This document shows positions 48,577 to 59,124 of a stretch of 64,000 nt of DNA, in pieces. The stretch is taken from contig WHUX01000028.1 of the NCBI GenBank assembly GCA_015179025.1, forward strand, positions 310,001 through 374,000. The letters are read 5' to 3'. Source of the stretch: Terfezia claveryi (Eukaryota > Ascomycota > Pezizomycetes > Pezizales > Pezizaceae). Numbering within the stretch: position 1 is the stretch's first letter; every line of letters begins with the position of its first letter. A program made the position numbers and the translations under genes. The notes below the pieces were generated by a model that had not been told where the DNA came from, did not search any database, and saw only the letters and a list, made by a program, of their open reading frames with translations.

Positions 48577-51265
48577 TTATATATCCAAACGTAGCTTGGG
48601 GTTCGTCAACCTCCGCAAAGTTAGATATCCAATCACTGCAAAGGCACCAATAATGGCAGTCAACAAAGCGGCATTGACACCCACTCCAAAAGTAGTCAAG
48701 TTGTACGCCTGTAGAAAATCATCGCCGGTTCGATAGCATGACTGAGAACTGTCAGCGCACTGGAGCGTGCGACCCTTGAACTCGTTGATGGTAAGGCCAG
48801 CAAAGACATATCGAAGATAGGAAATCCAATAAAGCCATATGAACCAGTTGCCGATAGCAGTCCTTGGAAGCAGGAATCCACCGAAGAGCATGAAAACCTA
48901 GCAAAAGACCACTAAGTTTCAAGCCGAAGAGCTCGAACAGATGGGAACTTACAACATTGAGTGCAGGCGTTATAGCTTGGACTACAGCCAAGTTCTTTGA
49001 AGTTGAACCAAGAAAAAGTCTGCTGAAGTGTGAATAACCACAGAGAGTGAAGTTGGAGTAAGGTACTTACCCCATTGCAACGGAGAGAATGACGGTCAAA
49101 CAGTTGAACCCCATGAAAATAAAGAATGATCCTGCCTCTGGTCGAAAAGCACATACCCTTATCTGGTGTCAGTACCACTTTTTCGTAGCAGACTAAAAAG
49201 GCTTGAATACCAATAAACCAAAACGAACTCGATAAGCCGTGCCAGTATTGCCATTGGGATCTCAATCAAATACCGCGAGATGTAAAATGTCTGATACTCT
49301 GTAAGCTTTCCTGAAACTGCACCGGTCATGTGAAATACTCATAACTTACAGACACCCTGTATGCTCCTGTGCTTCGCTCTCGGATAAGAATCCCATTGAG
49401 TAGGGGAAGGTACGAGATAATTGGGAACAGGACGCTGAAGGAAATGTTGACTGGGAGGAAGAATAGTAATCCTATATATAATGAGTCATGTCCTTTCACT
49501 GTAGGGTTACGATTTAGGATAGTACCAGCTTTGCCAATAACGCCTGCTTGTCCATCATTGAGACGATAAAAAGCTAGGGAAGTTAATATACATCCGGGCG
49601 ACAAGAAATAGTTCCAGGTGGGTCTCACTGAAAGCCAAGATTAAACCTATCATCCACATCAGGAAACCAGTTTAATTCAAAATCATATATGGGCAAACAT
49701 ACCCACGAATGTAGATGATACGACGGGTGCATAGACTTGTTGTTTATCCTGCCCAAAATCAGTCGATACCCAGAAGATTATGGGAGGTCTACCCACGAAC
49801 CCTGATTGTCTGTATCCATCCACTGATATTACCACTTCAATTAGCAATTACTCCATCCGTGAGGGTAGAAAGGAAGTCAACATACCGGCGTGTCAACCAC
49901 CAAAGCTCTTCAAAGAAACCTAGAGCAAAGCCTGGAACAGCATCACCCGATGCAGGGGCAGCCAATTCTGGCTTGGAACCACTTGAATCAATCAAAGCGC
50001 CTGGTAACGGTGCTCTAACGGCCTCCCATTCGTCTAGAATATTTTTGACTTTATTCCTTCCCTCTTCGTCAGAGGCAGAGGCCTCTTCAGTGAGAAGTGA
50101 TATAAAATGGTCGGCTGCATTTGCACCCTGTGGAACTGGATGGCCGAGACGAGTGAAATGCTCTATTGCGTCTCTAAAAACCTCTGTCAACATATGTTCA
50201 TGATACACTGGAGGACAAACTCACGGGATAGTCCCGTGAAAAGCAACGCGCCCCTGTGCTACCAGTAACACCTTATCAAACCTGTTGACATTAGTCTATG
50301 AGGAGGATACTCATTTGCGGGATAAGTATAAATACATCGAAAACAACTCATATGCAGGCTGGTGTATAGTACACATGACGGCTACGCCTTGTCTAGAAAC
50401 TTCCCGGGCTGTAGCTACCACGTTGTAGGCGGAGTGCGAGTCTAGTCCTGAAGTTGGTTCATCAAGAAACATCCTGCCCACGAGTAGCTTAGCAAATGTA
50501 AAGCACCTCGGATTGTAATAGAGCTTACAATTTTGGAGAAGTAACTAGCTCCACACCAACAGCACACCTCTTCCGTTCTCCACCACTAACACCTCTCTTC
50601 GAACTGGAGCCTACTCTTGTATCCCTGACATTCGAGAGGCCAAGGGTGTAAATGATATTCTTAGCGCGCGCAATCTTCTGTGCTTTGGTATAGGTATTCG
50701 GTAATCGCAACATGGCAGAGAAAATGACTATGAAACTGGGTAAACATCGATACTAGAAAGGATTGAGTGTTATCTCACTTGTTTCCTCAACTGTCAAACA
50801 ATCATACATTTTATCCTCTTGTTCGACGTATGCCGTCGTGCTAAAAGTTTAGTTAGCAACTACTAAACGCAAGGTTTCAGTAGTCCCTCACGATTTCCAT
50901 GTGTTTGGGTCGCGCTTCTCTCCTTCAAAAGTGACCTTCCCGTGAAGGTCATACTTTCCTTCTCCCACTCTCCCTGTTAACACATTGGCAAGAGTCGTCT
51001 TCCCGGAACCAGAGGGGCCCATGATGGCAGTTATCTCCCCACGATGGGCATATCCAGAGACCCCCTAGTGAGAGGCATATTAATATCTTATCTGTTATGA
51101 TAGGCTTCCAAGATAAGTGAAGGGTACCTCAAGCAGCTGTTTCTTGACCATCTTCTTCCCACGCCCAAGGGAGACTGACAGATTAACATTTTCCCACTGG
51201 AGACCTGCAGTGATAGTGGTTGAATTGGTGCTTGGAGTGACCTGGGTACTTCTGCCTGATGCCAT
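48577..51265 (-). CDS. ABCG-type half-size ABC transporter
   Basis: At least 15 exons on the minus strand, the first at 51265-51128, 51064-50892, 50840-50779 and 50727-50529. Reading through the introns gives an N-terminal nucleotide-binding domain. Its motifs are GPSGSGKTTL (Walker A), YVEQEDKM (Q-loop), VSGGERKR (signature), LFLDEPTSGLDS-like (Walker B; here MFLDEPTSGLDS) and CTIHQP (H-loop). The linker RLGHPVPQGANAADHFISLL follows. An ABC2-type membrane domain then follows, with LLFFLPVNISFSVLFPIISYLP, ERSTGAYRVS, EIPMAILARLIEF, FMGFNCLTVILSVAMG and FGGFLLPRTAIGNWFIWLYWISY. It ends RRLTNPKLRLDI. The NBD-TMD order and size fit the White/ABCG half-transporters, exporting lipids or drugs at a membrane; the substrate is unknown. 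No inactivating change was seen. Confidence 0.88.
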
Positions 51266-51919
51266 CGATATTGTTCCAACTGAAATATGGAAATGATTGA
51301 GACGTTGTAATATTCAAGTATTCTGTGTCGATTCCACTTCAGAGTTGTGCTTCCGACTCTCAACGAGGCTAGGTAACCTGTATGCACGGAAAACGAAAAA
51401 AAGTACAGTGCTTGTTTACTTGAGTAAAGATAACCTTGAGGATTGTGGTCAAGCAGGGCAAGTTAGATTCCCTGGATGTGGCTGTAGGTAGCCCTGGACT
51501 GCTCTAAGTACGAGATAGTTGGATTTGATTTCTGAGACATGGAAACTGAAGCTTCAGGGTACATTTTTTATTTCGAACGTGAATCGGACGACCGAAAGAG
51601 TCTAGCGGAAACGGCTTTTTTTTTTTTTCTTTTTTTAAAAGAACCACAATCTTAGATAAACATGTACATACTGTACAACCCGGATATAATGGAACTGAGA
51701 ACCTTCTTCACCGTAGGATAGATATAGCCGAAAGTGCCATTGTCAACTCCCTCTTCCTCCCGTACATGTTTTCGATCCTCACGATGGAACGCATACAATC
51801 GTTGCTAGTGAGGTGGGCAGCTTTAGTAGCAGCCGAGTATGTAAGGCTATCCTTAAGTCGAAGTCGTGCGCTTCCTTGGCTCGGCTACCTGAACCTGTCG
51901 GACACAGAATTGTTCCGAC
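51266..51919. other. Intergenic DNA upstream of the ABC transporter gene
   Basis: Promoter side of the minus-strand transporter. It contains a T-run (about 51619-51637). No gene recognised. Confidence 0.5.
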
Positions 51920-51961
51920 GGTGCAATTATGCTCGGGTCTTGGTATGAGACTAGGTGCAAT
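51920..51961 (+). mobile_element. 26-bp insertion (GAGACTA-type end) with exact 8-bp repeats
   Basis: GGTGCAAT at 51920-51927 and 51954-51961 flanks a 26-bp insert ending GGGTCTTGGTATGAGACTA. Another family terminus (TAGTCTGGCTTGCACTAGCC) begins one base later, at 51963. Confidence 0.8.
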
Positions 51962-52368
51962 CTAGTCTGGCTTGCACTAGCCCTCGTACTTATTGGTCTT
52001 GGCTTATAATCAAGCATACGCTGCCGATAGGTAATTGTATTCCTGGTACAGTATATTGCCTATTATAGTAGAATATACGGATATATAGAATCAAATTATA
52101 CATATATATATTTAATAGACCAAACAAGAGGTGATTCTTATAAGTACTTTGCTGTTAGCTAATCAATAATGTATATTTTCTCTGTCTTTTGTATGGTACT
52201 CGATTTATATGCTTAAAGGGTGTTAATACACTATTATGACATAACGCAGATGTGATCTTGCAATGATATTCCACAAATCAACGCCATGTATAGCATTATT
52301 TAATTAACTATAGCAGATGCTGTGGGAGCAATTACGGGAAATGAGAAATACGGTAAAGGCATAACTGG

Positions 52369-52857
52369 ATTACCCTGAAGCTACGGAAGCATATCAAGCC
52401 AAGGTATAGCTATAGGAGCACGTAATTTATAGCATGCCTCCATATCGGAGCGTATAGAGCAGTCATACTTGTATGACTAGAGCCTAGGTGCGGACAGTAT
52501 GTTAAACCTAGAGAACAGGTCTACGGAAGCGCGTAAGGTCTAGGTATGTACCGTTATGAGCGCGTAATAGCGATAGGTATATTTAGCGGAGCCTTCTCGG
52601 AAGCTCAAGTGTACTATAGGATTACTGGAAGATATTGTATCGCGTAAAAGAAAGGAATGCACCGGGTATGCTGGGTATGCTAGGTATGCTGATATTCTGC
52701 TGCGCGTGGTGTGCTGGAAATGCTGGGTATGCGTGATCATAACGCGGGTATTTGGTAAGAAAGGTTTAGTACAGTCTGGTTGGGTTTAGTGTTGCTTTAG
52801 TGTTGCTTTAGTGCTGTCGGATGTGATGAACGACTGTCTATTTTCAAAGGTTTTCCC
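52369..52857 (+). repeat. Direct repeat, copy 1
   Basis: It shares nearly all of its length with 53471-54131, starting ATTACCCTGAAG and ending CAAAGGTTTTCCC. Both contain GGTATGCTGG-type short tandem repeats. Copy 1 has fewer tiny insertions. No coding sequence recognised; possibly solo ends of a larger element. Confidence 0.85.
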
Positions 52858-53354
52858 ATTTTGTAAATCCTGGTCAGTCATTATGTCTATCACTATTTAA
52901 CTAGCGTTGTTCTCACAGCAACGTTGCTAGTAAGTACTGTCTGCACAACCCATGCTCGTGAATGACCGTCCTCTAGAGTCATTATTACTAGCGCAGAAAA
53001 AACACCCTGTCCCTGTTGCTGTCATAAGGATGTAAACAAATAACAAATACAAATGACAGAGCTTATCAAAATGTCCGAACAACACCACTACACATTTATT
53101 AGAAGAACAGCAACAACATAATCAATCAGAGCGAAAAAGAGTATGCTATACCTACGAGCTTAAATTGGAGCTTATACAACTGTGTATAACAAAACGGTGA
53201 TCACTGCATCGATACCAGTATTTTGATATTTTTGTTTGTATTTTTATCTAGTCTGGTTGGCACAACACCCTCGTAATAGAACTACGTCTAGGCTGGTTAG
53301 CTTGGTAGGCTAGCCTGTGCTTAATAACTTTAAAAATCACCTTAATATAAAGGT

Positions 53355-53417
53355 GCCAACCATTAGTCTCGCTACGCTCGAGCGCCAGAGGGTCTTGGCA
53401 TGAGACTAGCCAACCAG
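53355..53417. mobile_element. 45-bp insertion with TAGTCTC/GAGACTA ends and 8-bp repeats
   Basis: GCCAACCA at 53355-53362 and 53409-53416 flanks (after one T) a 45-bp unit, 53364-53408. It begins TAGTCTCGC and ends GGCATGAGACTA, giving short inverted termini. The target sequence GCCAACCAGACTA is itself the 3' end of another family member. Confidence 0.8.
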
Positions 53418-53425
53418 ACTACATA

Positions 53426-53449
53426 GATTGCACCAGACTAGGATTGCAC
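53426..53449 (+). mobile_element. Smallest insertion (7-8 bp) with 8-bp flanking repeats
   Basis: GATTGCAC at 53426-53433 and 53442-53449 flanks CAGACTAG. Confidence 0.55.
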
Positions 53450-53920
53450 GGGTTGGCCTGACTTGAGAGAAAATTACCCTGAAGCGTGACTTTGGCTAAG
53501 GAAGCATATCAAGCCAAGGTATAGCTACCTATAGGGGCACGTGATTTTTAGCATGCCTCCATATCGGAGCGTATAGAGCAGTCATACTTGTATGACTAGA
53601 GCCTAGGTGCGTACAGTATGTTAAACCTAGAGAACAGGTCTACGGAAGCGCGTAAGGTCTAGGTACCGTTATGAGCGCGTAATGTAAAGCACAGGAGCGT
53701 GATAGCGATAGGTATATTTAGCGGAGCCTTCTCGGAAGCTCAAGTGTACTATTGGAAGATATTGCATCGCGTAAAGAAAGGAATGCACCGGGTACCGGTA
53801 TGCTGGGTATGCTGGGTATGCTGGGCATGCTGGATATGCTGCTGCGCGTGGTGTGCTGGAAATGCTGCTGCTGCGTGAATTGTAGTCTGGCTTGCACTAG
53901 CCCCTCCCCAGCATAACGCG

Positions 53921-53976
53921 GGTATTTGGTAGTCTGGGTGGCACGGTATAGTCTGGTTGGTACGCACGGTATTTGG
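53921..53976 (-). mobile_element. 38-bp insertion with 9-bp repeats; empty site in copy 1
   Basis: GGTATTTGG at 53921-53929 and 53968-53976 flanks two joined family termini (TAGTCTGGGTGGCAC; TAGTCTGGTTGGTACGCAC). In the paralogous repeat the corresponding site (about 52747-52755) has a single GGTATTTGG and no insert. Confidence 0.85.
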
Positions 53977-54021
53977 TTGTGTTGGTTAAGAAAGGTTTAG
54001 TGCAGTTTGGTTGGGTTTAGT

Positions 54022-54058
54022 GTTGCTTTAGAGGCTTGGCATGAGACTAGTTGCTTTA
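54022..54058 (+). mobile_element. 19-bp insertion with 9-bp repeats; footprint-like partner in copy 1
   Basis: GTTGCTTTA at 54022-54030 and 54050-54058 flanks GAGGCTTGGCATGAGACTA. In copy 1 (about 52791-52810) two GTTGCTTTA copies are separated only by GT. Confidence 0.8.
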
Positions 54059-54605
54059 ATGCTGTCGGGTCTGCACGATGTCTATTTCTAAGGTTTCACT
54101 GCTATCCGATGTCTATTTCAAAGGTTTTCCCCAAAAAGGAAAGAGCAAAGGTACAGACAAGGAGTGTTATTATTCACCAGTTTTCCCGGTATCTACTTCT
54201 GTATGTAAGATCCCCTGGTGCGCCAATGTCGCATAAGGAACACCCACAAGGAATAGAGGCATACTTACATATATCACCAAGATATCACCCTTGTATAAGT
54301 ACAACTACCGATATATGAATGACCTGGTTGGGATCCATTGTTAGGAAAAGGATACATTCCTCGATGTATAAAGGGGTGGAAAGAGTTCCAGGATCAGAAC
54401 TCTGGAAATCGGTAACTTCAGAAAAACAATTCCAAAGCAATAGCCGTCCGCCCTCTTTGCAAAAGCTGTTGAAGACAGATTTTGAGGGATCTTTCCCCCC
54501 ACGAGATGGTCACAAATATAATACTTCAGATTGGTTGAGAACTCAGGGCTCCTTGACATAAAATGAAACCCGATATCATGTTCGCCGGGAAATGGAGCGA
54601 GCAGA

Positions 54606-56415
54606 TACAGTTTTTGACCTAGTACCGATCCGTGATGGTGAAACGATCCATGTCAACTACCCCTGCCATGACACATATCCCGAGATACTACGCTGGCTAG
54701 ACATCCTCTACAGACCGGGCAAATTGTTTCCTGACACTCTTGAATATGCTCTACAATATGCGCACACTAGGTAGTTGAATAACTCATGTGAAGCTATCAT
54801 ATGCACCAATCCACCTCGAAAAGGATGAAATTGCTCCCCCCTCCTCAGTGTGACCCCTTCACCCACAGATATAATGAACTAACAAGTCTACATAGTGCTA
54901 GCACCTTAACTTAGCATCTATATTTATGTTAGGATACAATATATTGGTATAGTGCTATATAAAAAGTCATTATTGTTTAGTACCTAACATGCATAATTCA
55001 GCCATTTCGAGCTTTTGGACCATGTCCGCAGGCTTTTCAGTATTTTGATCCTTCTCGACCTTTCATATCTTCTGCAGCCTCTTTACCAATCTATTTGCAC
55101 AACTCCTATATCCTTTATACCCTACACATCCTCACCTTCTATCTTCTATCCTACACACCAGGCTTAATTAGGTTGCTCAATGATCATTTTGCCTTATATT
55201 TTTCCTTATATAAAACATATATATATATAAGGTTTCTTGAAGATTTTTTAACCAGGTCAATACTCATTTACATCCACAGCTCCTGTATGTGCTAAGGGGG
55301 GGTATTGGAAGTCCATAGCCTATACTTCTAGATTCGCTCAGGAAACCTCTATCTATTGTAGTCTAGAGGCCTCTGCTTATTGAAATCTAGAGACTTTGTC
55401 TATTGCAGTCTGGAGGTCTCGGTCTATTGCAGTCTGCAGGTCTCTGTCTATCATAGCAACCGCATTTGCCTTATATAGCAGTTCATGTAATATTTTAATC
55501 ATGGCTCATAACTACCTAGTTGGTCTAGCATACAATATCTATCTAGGTATGTGGATTTTCATCCATATATGGCTCCTGAAAGGCTTTCGAGGCTGTTTTG
55601 TACTGGTCTGGCTCATTCCTTATATATAGCTGCTTTAGGTTCCGCTAAATAGCTACAATATCCTATTTCTGCTATAGGATATAGAGCTCAAGATATCATT
55701 TGCATATATCCATATCATATCTCTAGCTATTTCAATATCTCCGAACTATTTTAGGTGAAGTGTACCTTTATTGACCTCATATCTACTCCCGCCGTTGTCA
55801 TGTTGCCAAAGGTATACTATTCTTGCAGCCAGGTTGCTCAGTTATCTAATCAATAGTATGGAGTAAATAGACCTAAGTTACCGGGCCTACGGGATAACAG
55901 GATACACAGGGTATAGTGAGTGTAGGAGTGGTACAGAATGAGTGGTGAAGAAGATACGAAAGGTCAAGAAGGATCAAAATACTGAAAAACTGGCGGACAT
56001 GGTCCAAAAGCTCGAAATGGCTGAATTATGCATGTTAGGTACCAAACAATAATAACTTTTTATATAGCACTATGCCGATATATTGTATCCTAACATAAAT
56101 ATAGCTGCTAAGTTAAGGTACTGGCGCTATGTAGGCTTGTTAGTTCATTATATCTGTGGGTGAAGGGGTCACACTGAGGGAGGGGGGGGCAATTTCATCC
56201 TTTTTGAGGTGGATTGGTGCATATGATAGCTTCACATGAGTTATTCAACTACCTAGTGTGCGCATATTGTAGAGCATATTCAAGAGTGTAGGAAACAATT
56301 TGCCCGGTCTGTAGAGGATATCTAGCCAGCGTAGTATCTCGGGATATGTGTCTGGCAGGGGTAGTTGACATGGATCGTTTCACCATCACGGATCGGTACT
56401 AGGTCAAAAACTGTA
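54606..56415. mobile_element. Long inverted-repeat element (about 468-bp arms)
   Basis: Left arm 54606-55073 and right arm 55949-56415 are inverted copies at roughly 90% identity by eye, starting TACAGTTTTTGACCTAGTACC. The 875-bp interior has no recognised gene but contains a short TCTATTGCAGTCTGGAGGTCT minisatellite (about 55372-55460). A short ORF in the left arm (54592-54774) is broken in the right arm. This is either a second foldback-like element or two head-to-head fragments of one unknown sequence. Confidence 0.8.
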
Positions 56416-56513
56416 CCTCCCAATCGTTGCATACAGTGCCTGGGGGAAAGTTATACTACATAACACACACTGCATAATATTCAGTGCCAGCCGCTATATC
56501 TGGCGAGCGAGAT

Positions 56514-56540
56514 GCTTGTGCCAACCAGACTAGCGAGACA
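56514..56540 (+). mobile_element. Diverged tiny insertion near ERG9
   Basis: TTGTGCCAACCAGACTA ends at 56532. The flanks GCGAGATGC and GCGAGACAT agree in six of nine positions, so an older duplication is possible. Confidence 0.4.
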
Positions 56541-56805
56541 TACGGAGTACAGATGTAGTGTGATCGATGCATAAAAAGGGGTGCGTGAAGACTTTCCCCT
56601 AAGCATTGTAGGATGTGGAGCACTACCGGTAGTGCATTTATGCAATTTCTGCTGTGGCACGTAGCATATGTTGCAAATGGTCCCTTTCTTGGCATCGTTA
56701 CTTGTTGAGAGAAACGTCAACGTTACCCCCTATCGTTCATCTTCACGCATTACAACTCCTCCAGCGTTAACGCCATCCATCCCTTTGGTAAGTCTGCAAG
56801 TCACA

Positions 56806-58457
56806 ATGGGCGTTTCAAAGTATCTATACTACCTTGCTCACCCCAACCAATTGCGGGCTATAATTCAATGGTGAGCTCCCGGTGCGTTGAAACCTCCTGG
56901 CATTCGGTAGCTCTGGGTCCCTGCAGCTAGTTAACAGCCAAATGTATGTAGGAAGGTATGGCACAACCCGCTGCACGAGCGAAACCCGGCGACCGAGTCA
57001 CCGACATTGAAGCGATGTTTCGAATTTCTAGAAATGACCTCTCGGTCATTCGCGGCCGTCATCCAGGAGCTCAATCCAGAACTCTGTGTGCCGATCGCTC
57101 TATTCTATCTTATTCTCCGAGGCCTCGATACAATAGAGGATGACATGACAATCCCATTAGAAGAAAAAGAGCCGATTCTCCGATCTTTCTATGAGATCCT
57201 GGATACGCCCGGGTGGAATTTCACAAAGAGCGGGCCTAATGAGAAGGACAGACAACTTCTAGTGGAGTTTCAGGTTGTTAATGAGGAATTTGCAAAGGTC
57301 AAGAAGCCGTACAGGGATATTATCAAGGATATTACAAGGAAGATGGGCAACGGGATGGCTGATTATGCCAACAACGCTGAACACAACGTAAATGGAGTCA
57401 ACACTATTGAAGACTACGATCTTTACTGCCACTATGTTGCTGGGCTTGTCGGAGAAGGGTTAACCGCCCTTTTCTGTGAAGCTAAATATGCCAATCCCGT
57501 TCTCCTCGACAGGACACACCTCGCCAACGCAATGGGTAACTTCCTACAGAAGACTAACATTATCCGAGATTACCGAGAGGACCTCGACGACGGTCGACGA
57601 TTCTGGCCGAAGCAGATTTGGACAAAGTACACCGAGGACTTTAAAACCCTTGCGGACCCAAAGAATGAGGAAATTGCTTTGAGCTGCATTTCTGAAATGT
57701 GTCTTGACGCCCTCCGTCATGCTGACGAGTGTCTCTTCTACCTTGCCGGTATCAAGGAGCAGAGTGTATTTAATTTTGCTGCAATTCCTCAGGTCATGGC
57801 AATTGCTACCCTCACTCTCGTCTTCAGGAACAAAGACGTCTTCCAAAAGAATGTCAAGATACCCAAGGGAGAGGCTTGTGAGTTGATGCTGGAGGTTGGA
57901 AACTTGAGGTCGGTTTGTGGGGTATTTAAGAAGTACTGCAAGAAGATACGGGAGAAGAATACCCCCAAGGACCCTAACTTCCTCAAGATTTCTGCCGCTT
58001 GTGGTAAGGTGAGTGCCTGGTCTTCCTCTCCTTCATTCAGCCTTCCCGCTAACCCACAACGAAGATTGATCAATTTATTGAATCAGTCTTCCCCACGACC
58101 ACCGACGCCGTTGCCATTGAGCGCCAACGACAACTTGCTGCAACTGGGGAGACTCCTGAAGAGGCTGCCGCGGCTAAGAAGGAGATGATGTTCCTAATTG
58201 CTGCCGTCATCGGTACATTGACTGTCATCTCAATGTTCATGGTAAGACCGACCTCAACCTGGTAGCTTTGGGATATAAATGCTGATGGATGTGTATAGAT
58301 TTTCCTTGCATGGCTTGCTGGGGCTCGGTTTGACTTGGCCTTCCAGGACATGAAGGGCACTTTGTCGAAGGTTGCTGGAGGCCAACTACAGGGAGCCATG
58401 ACTACTTTAGCCGAGAAGGTTGCAGAAACGATAGCTCCCGTACATGGAGAGTTGTAG
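56806..58457 (+). CDS. ERG9: Squalene synthase (farnesyl-diphosphate farnesyltransferase)
   Basis: Four exons (56806-56870, 56952-58008, 58065-58241, 58299-58457) give 485 residues, in the usual range. It condenses two farnesyl diphosphates to presqualene diphosphate and reduces this to squalene with NADPH, committing carbon to ergosterol at the ER membrane. Seen: the two Asp-rich Mg-binding motifs DTIEDD (81-86) and DYREDLDD (228-235), and the conserved [13 protein letters not shown] and [12 protein letters not shown] segments. There is also a C-terminal hydrophobic anchor ([19 protein letters not shown] + IFLAWLAGA) split by the last intron. The last two exons encode only the anchor and tail. 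No defects seen. Confidence 0.97.
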
Positions 58458-58909
58458 TTTTTAAGTCATCTTTGCGTTTTTGCTGGTCGTAAACTGTTTA
58501 TGTTGTTATGGACTCCATACCTAGAAAATCCATGGGGAAGGAATGTATGACGTTTGAGTTCGAGTGGTTCAGAGCCGGTACATTGTCAAGTTTTTATTAT
58601 TCCCAGATCACCACCTAATATGTCCTCCATGCATTCCCTCACTCCCGTCTATTTTTTTCTACATTCTTGATTACGATATTGATGAACGATCATGTACTGT
58701 AATTCTCGTATACTTTTTGTTTTATTGATCCTCTCCCATATTGAGATTATGTTCGCAGTGGAAGATGTATCGGATTATTGAAAGATTGTGATGTTATGTT
58801 AGAAACACACAACTTCGCCGCTTATGACAATTGGGCCCAGCATCCTTGTGACAAACCTGTACATGCGTATGATGAAGCACCTAGACTTAGTTAGGTATTT
58901 CAGTCTAGT

Positions 58910-58958
58910 TGATACGGTCCTCTACGAGGGTGTTGTGCCAACCAGACTATGATACGGT
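58910..58958 (+). mobile_element. 31-bp insertion with exact 9-bp flanking repeats
   Basis: TGATACGGT at 58910-58918 and 58950-58958 flanks the full-length form. It begins CCTCTACGAGGG and ends TTGTGCCAACCAGACTA. It lies between ERG9 and the tRNA gene. Confidence 0.85.
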
Positions 58959-59043
58959 GCATCATCGAATCAAAATGATAAAACGTGGGTAGTAATCAAA
59001 TTTGGATAATGAAAACCAGTAATGTGAAAAACAAAAGATAGAT

Positions 59044-59124
59044 TCCGCACCGGGGAGTCGAACCCCGGTCTCCGAGGAGCCCTCAGATGAAAGCTCGGTA
59101 TGCTAGCCGTTACACCAGTGCGGA
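59044..59124 (-). tRNA. tRNA-Glu (anticodon TTC) with a short intron
   Basis: The minus strand folds into a cloverleaf. The acceptor TCCGCAC/GTGCGGA is perfect; the A-box is TGGTGTAACGGC. The anticodon stem CCGAG/CTCGG has loop CTTTCA followed by about 10 extra nt (intron after position 37), and the T-arm CGGGGTTCGACTCCCCG holds the B-box. The anticodon is read as TTC (Glu). No CCA is encoded, as expected in eukaryotes. Confidence 0.9.

Larger units (their letters stand above)
53471..54131 (+). repeat. Direct repeat, copy 2, carrying extra insertions
   Basis: Homologous to 52369-52857 but longer. It contains the insertions at 53883-53906, 53921-53976 and 54022-54058 that are absent or reduced in copy 1. 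Confidence 0.85.

Noticed and set aside
53250..53280. Another tiny insertion (TAGTCTGGTTGGCACAACACC)
   Set aside because: The family match is clear, but no flanking direct repeat could be found, so it is not counted among the loci with duplications.
54592..54774. 60-residue ORF in the long inverted repeat
   Set aside because: The inverted copy at 56230-56410 carries changes that break the frame, so the pair behaves as a repeat rather than a gene.
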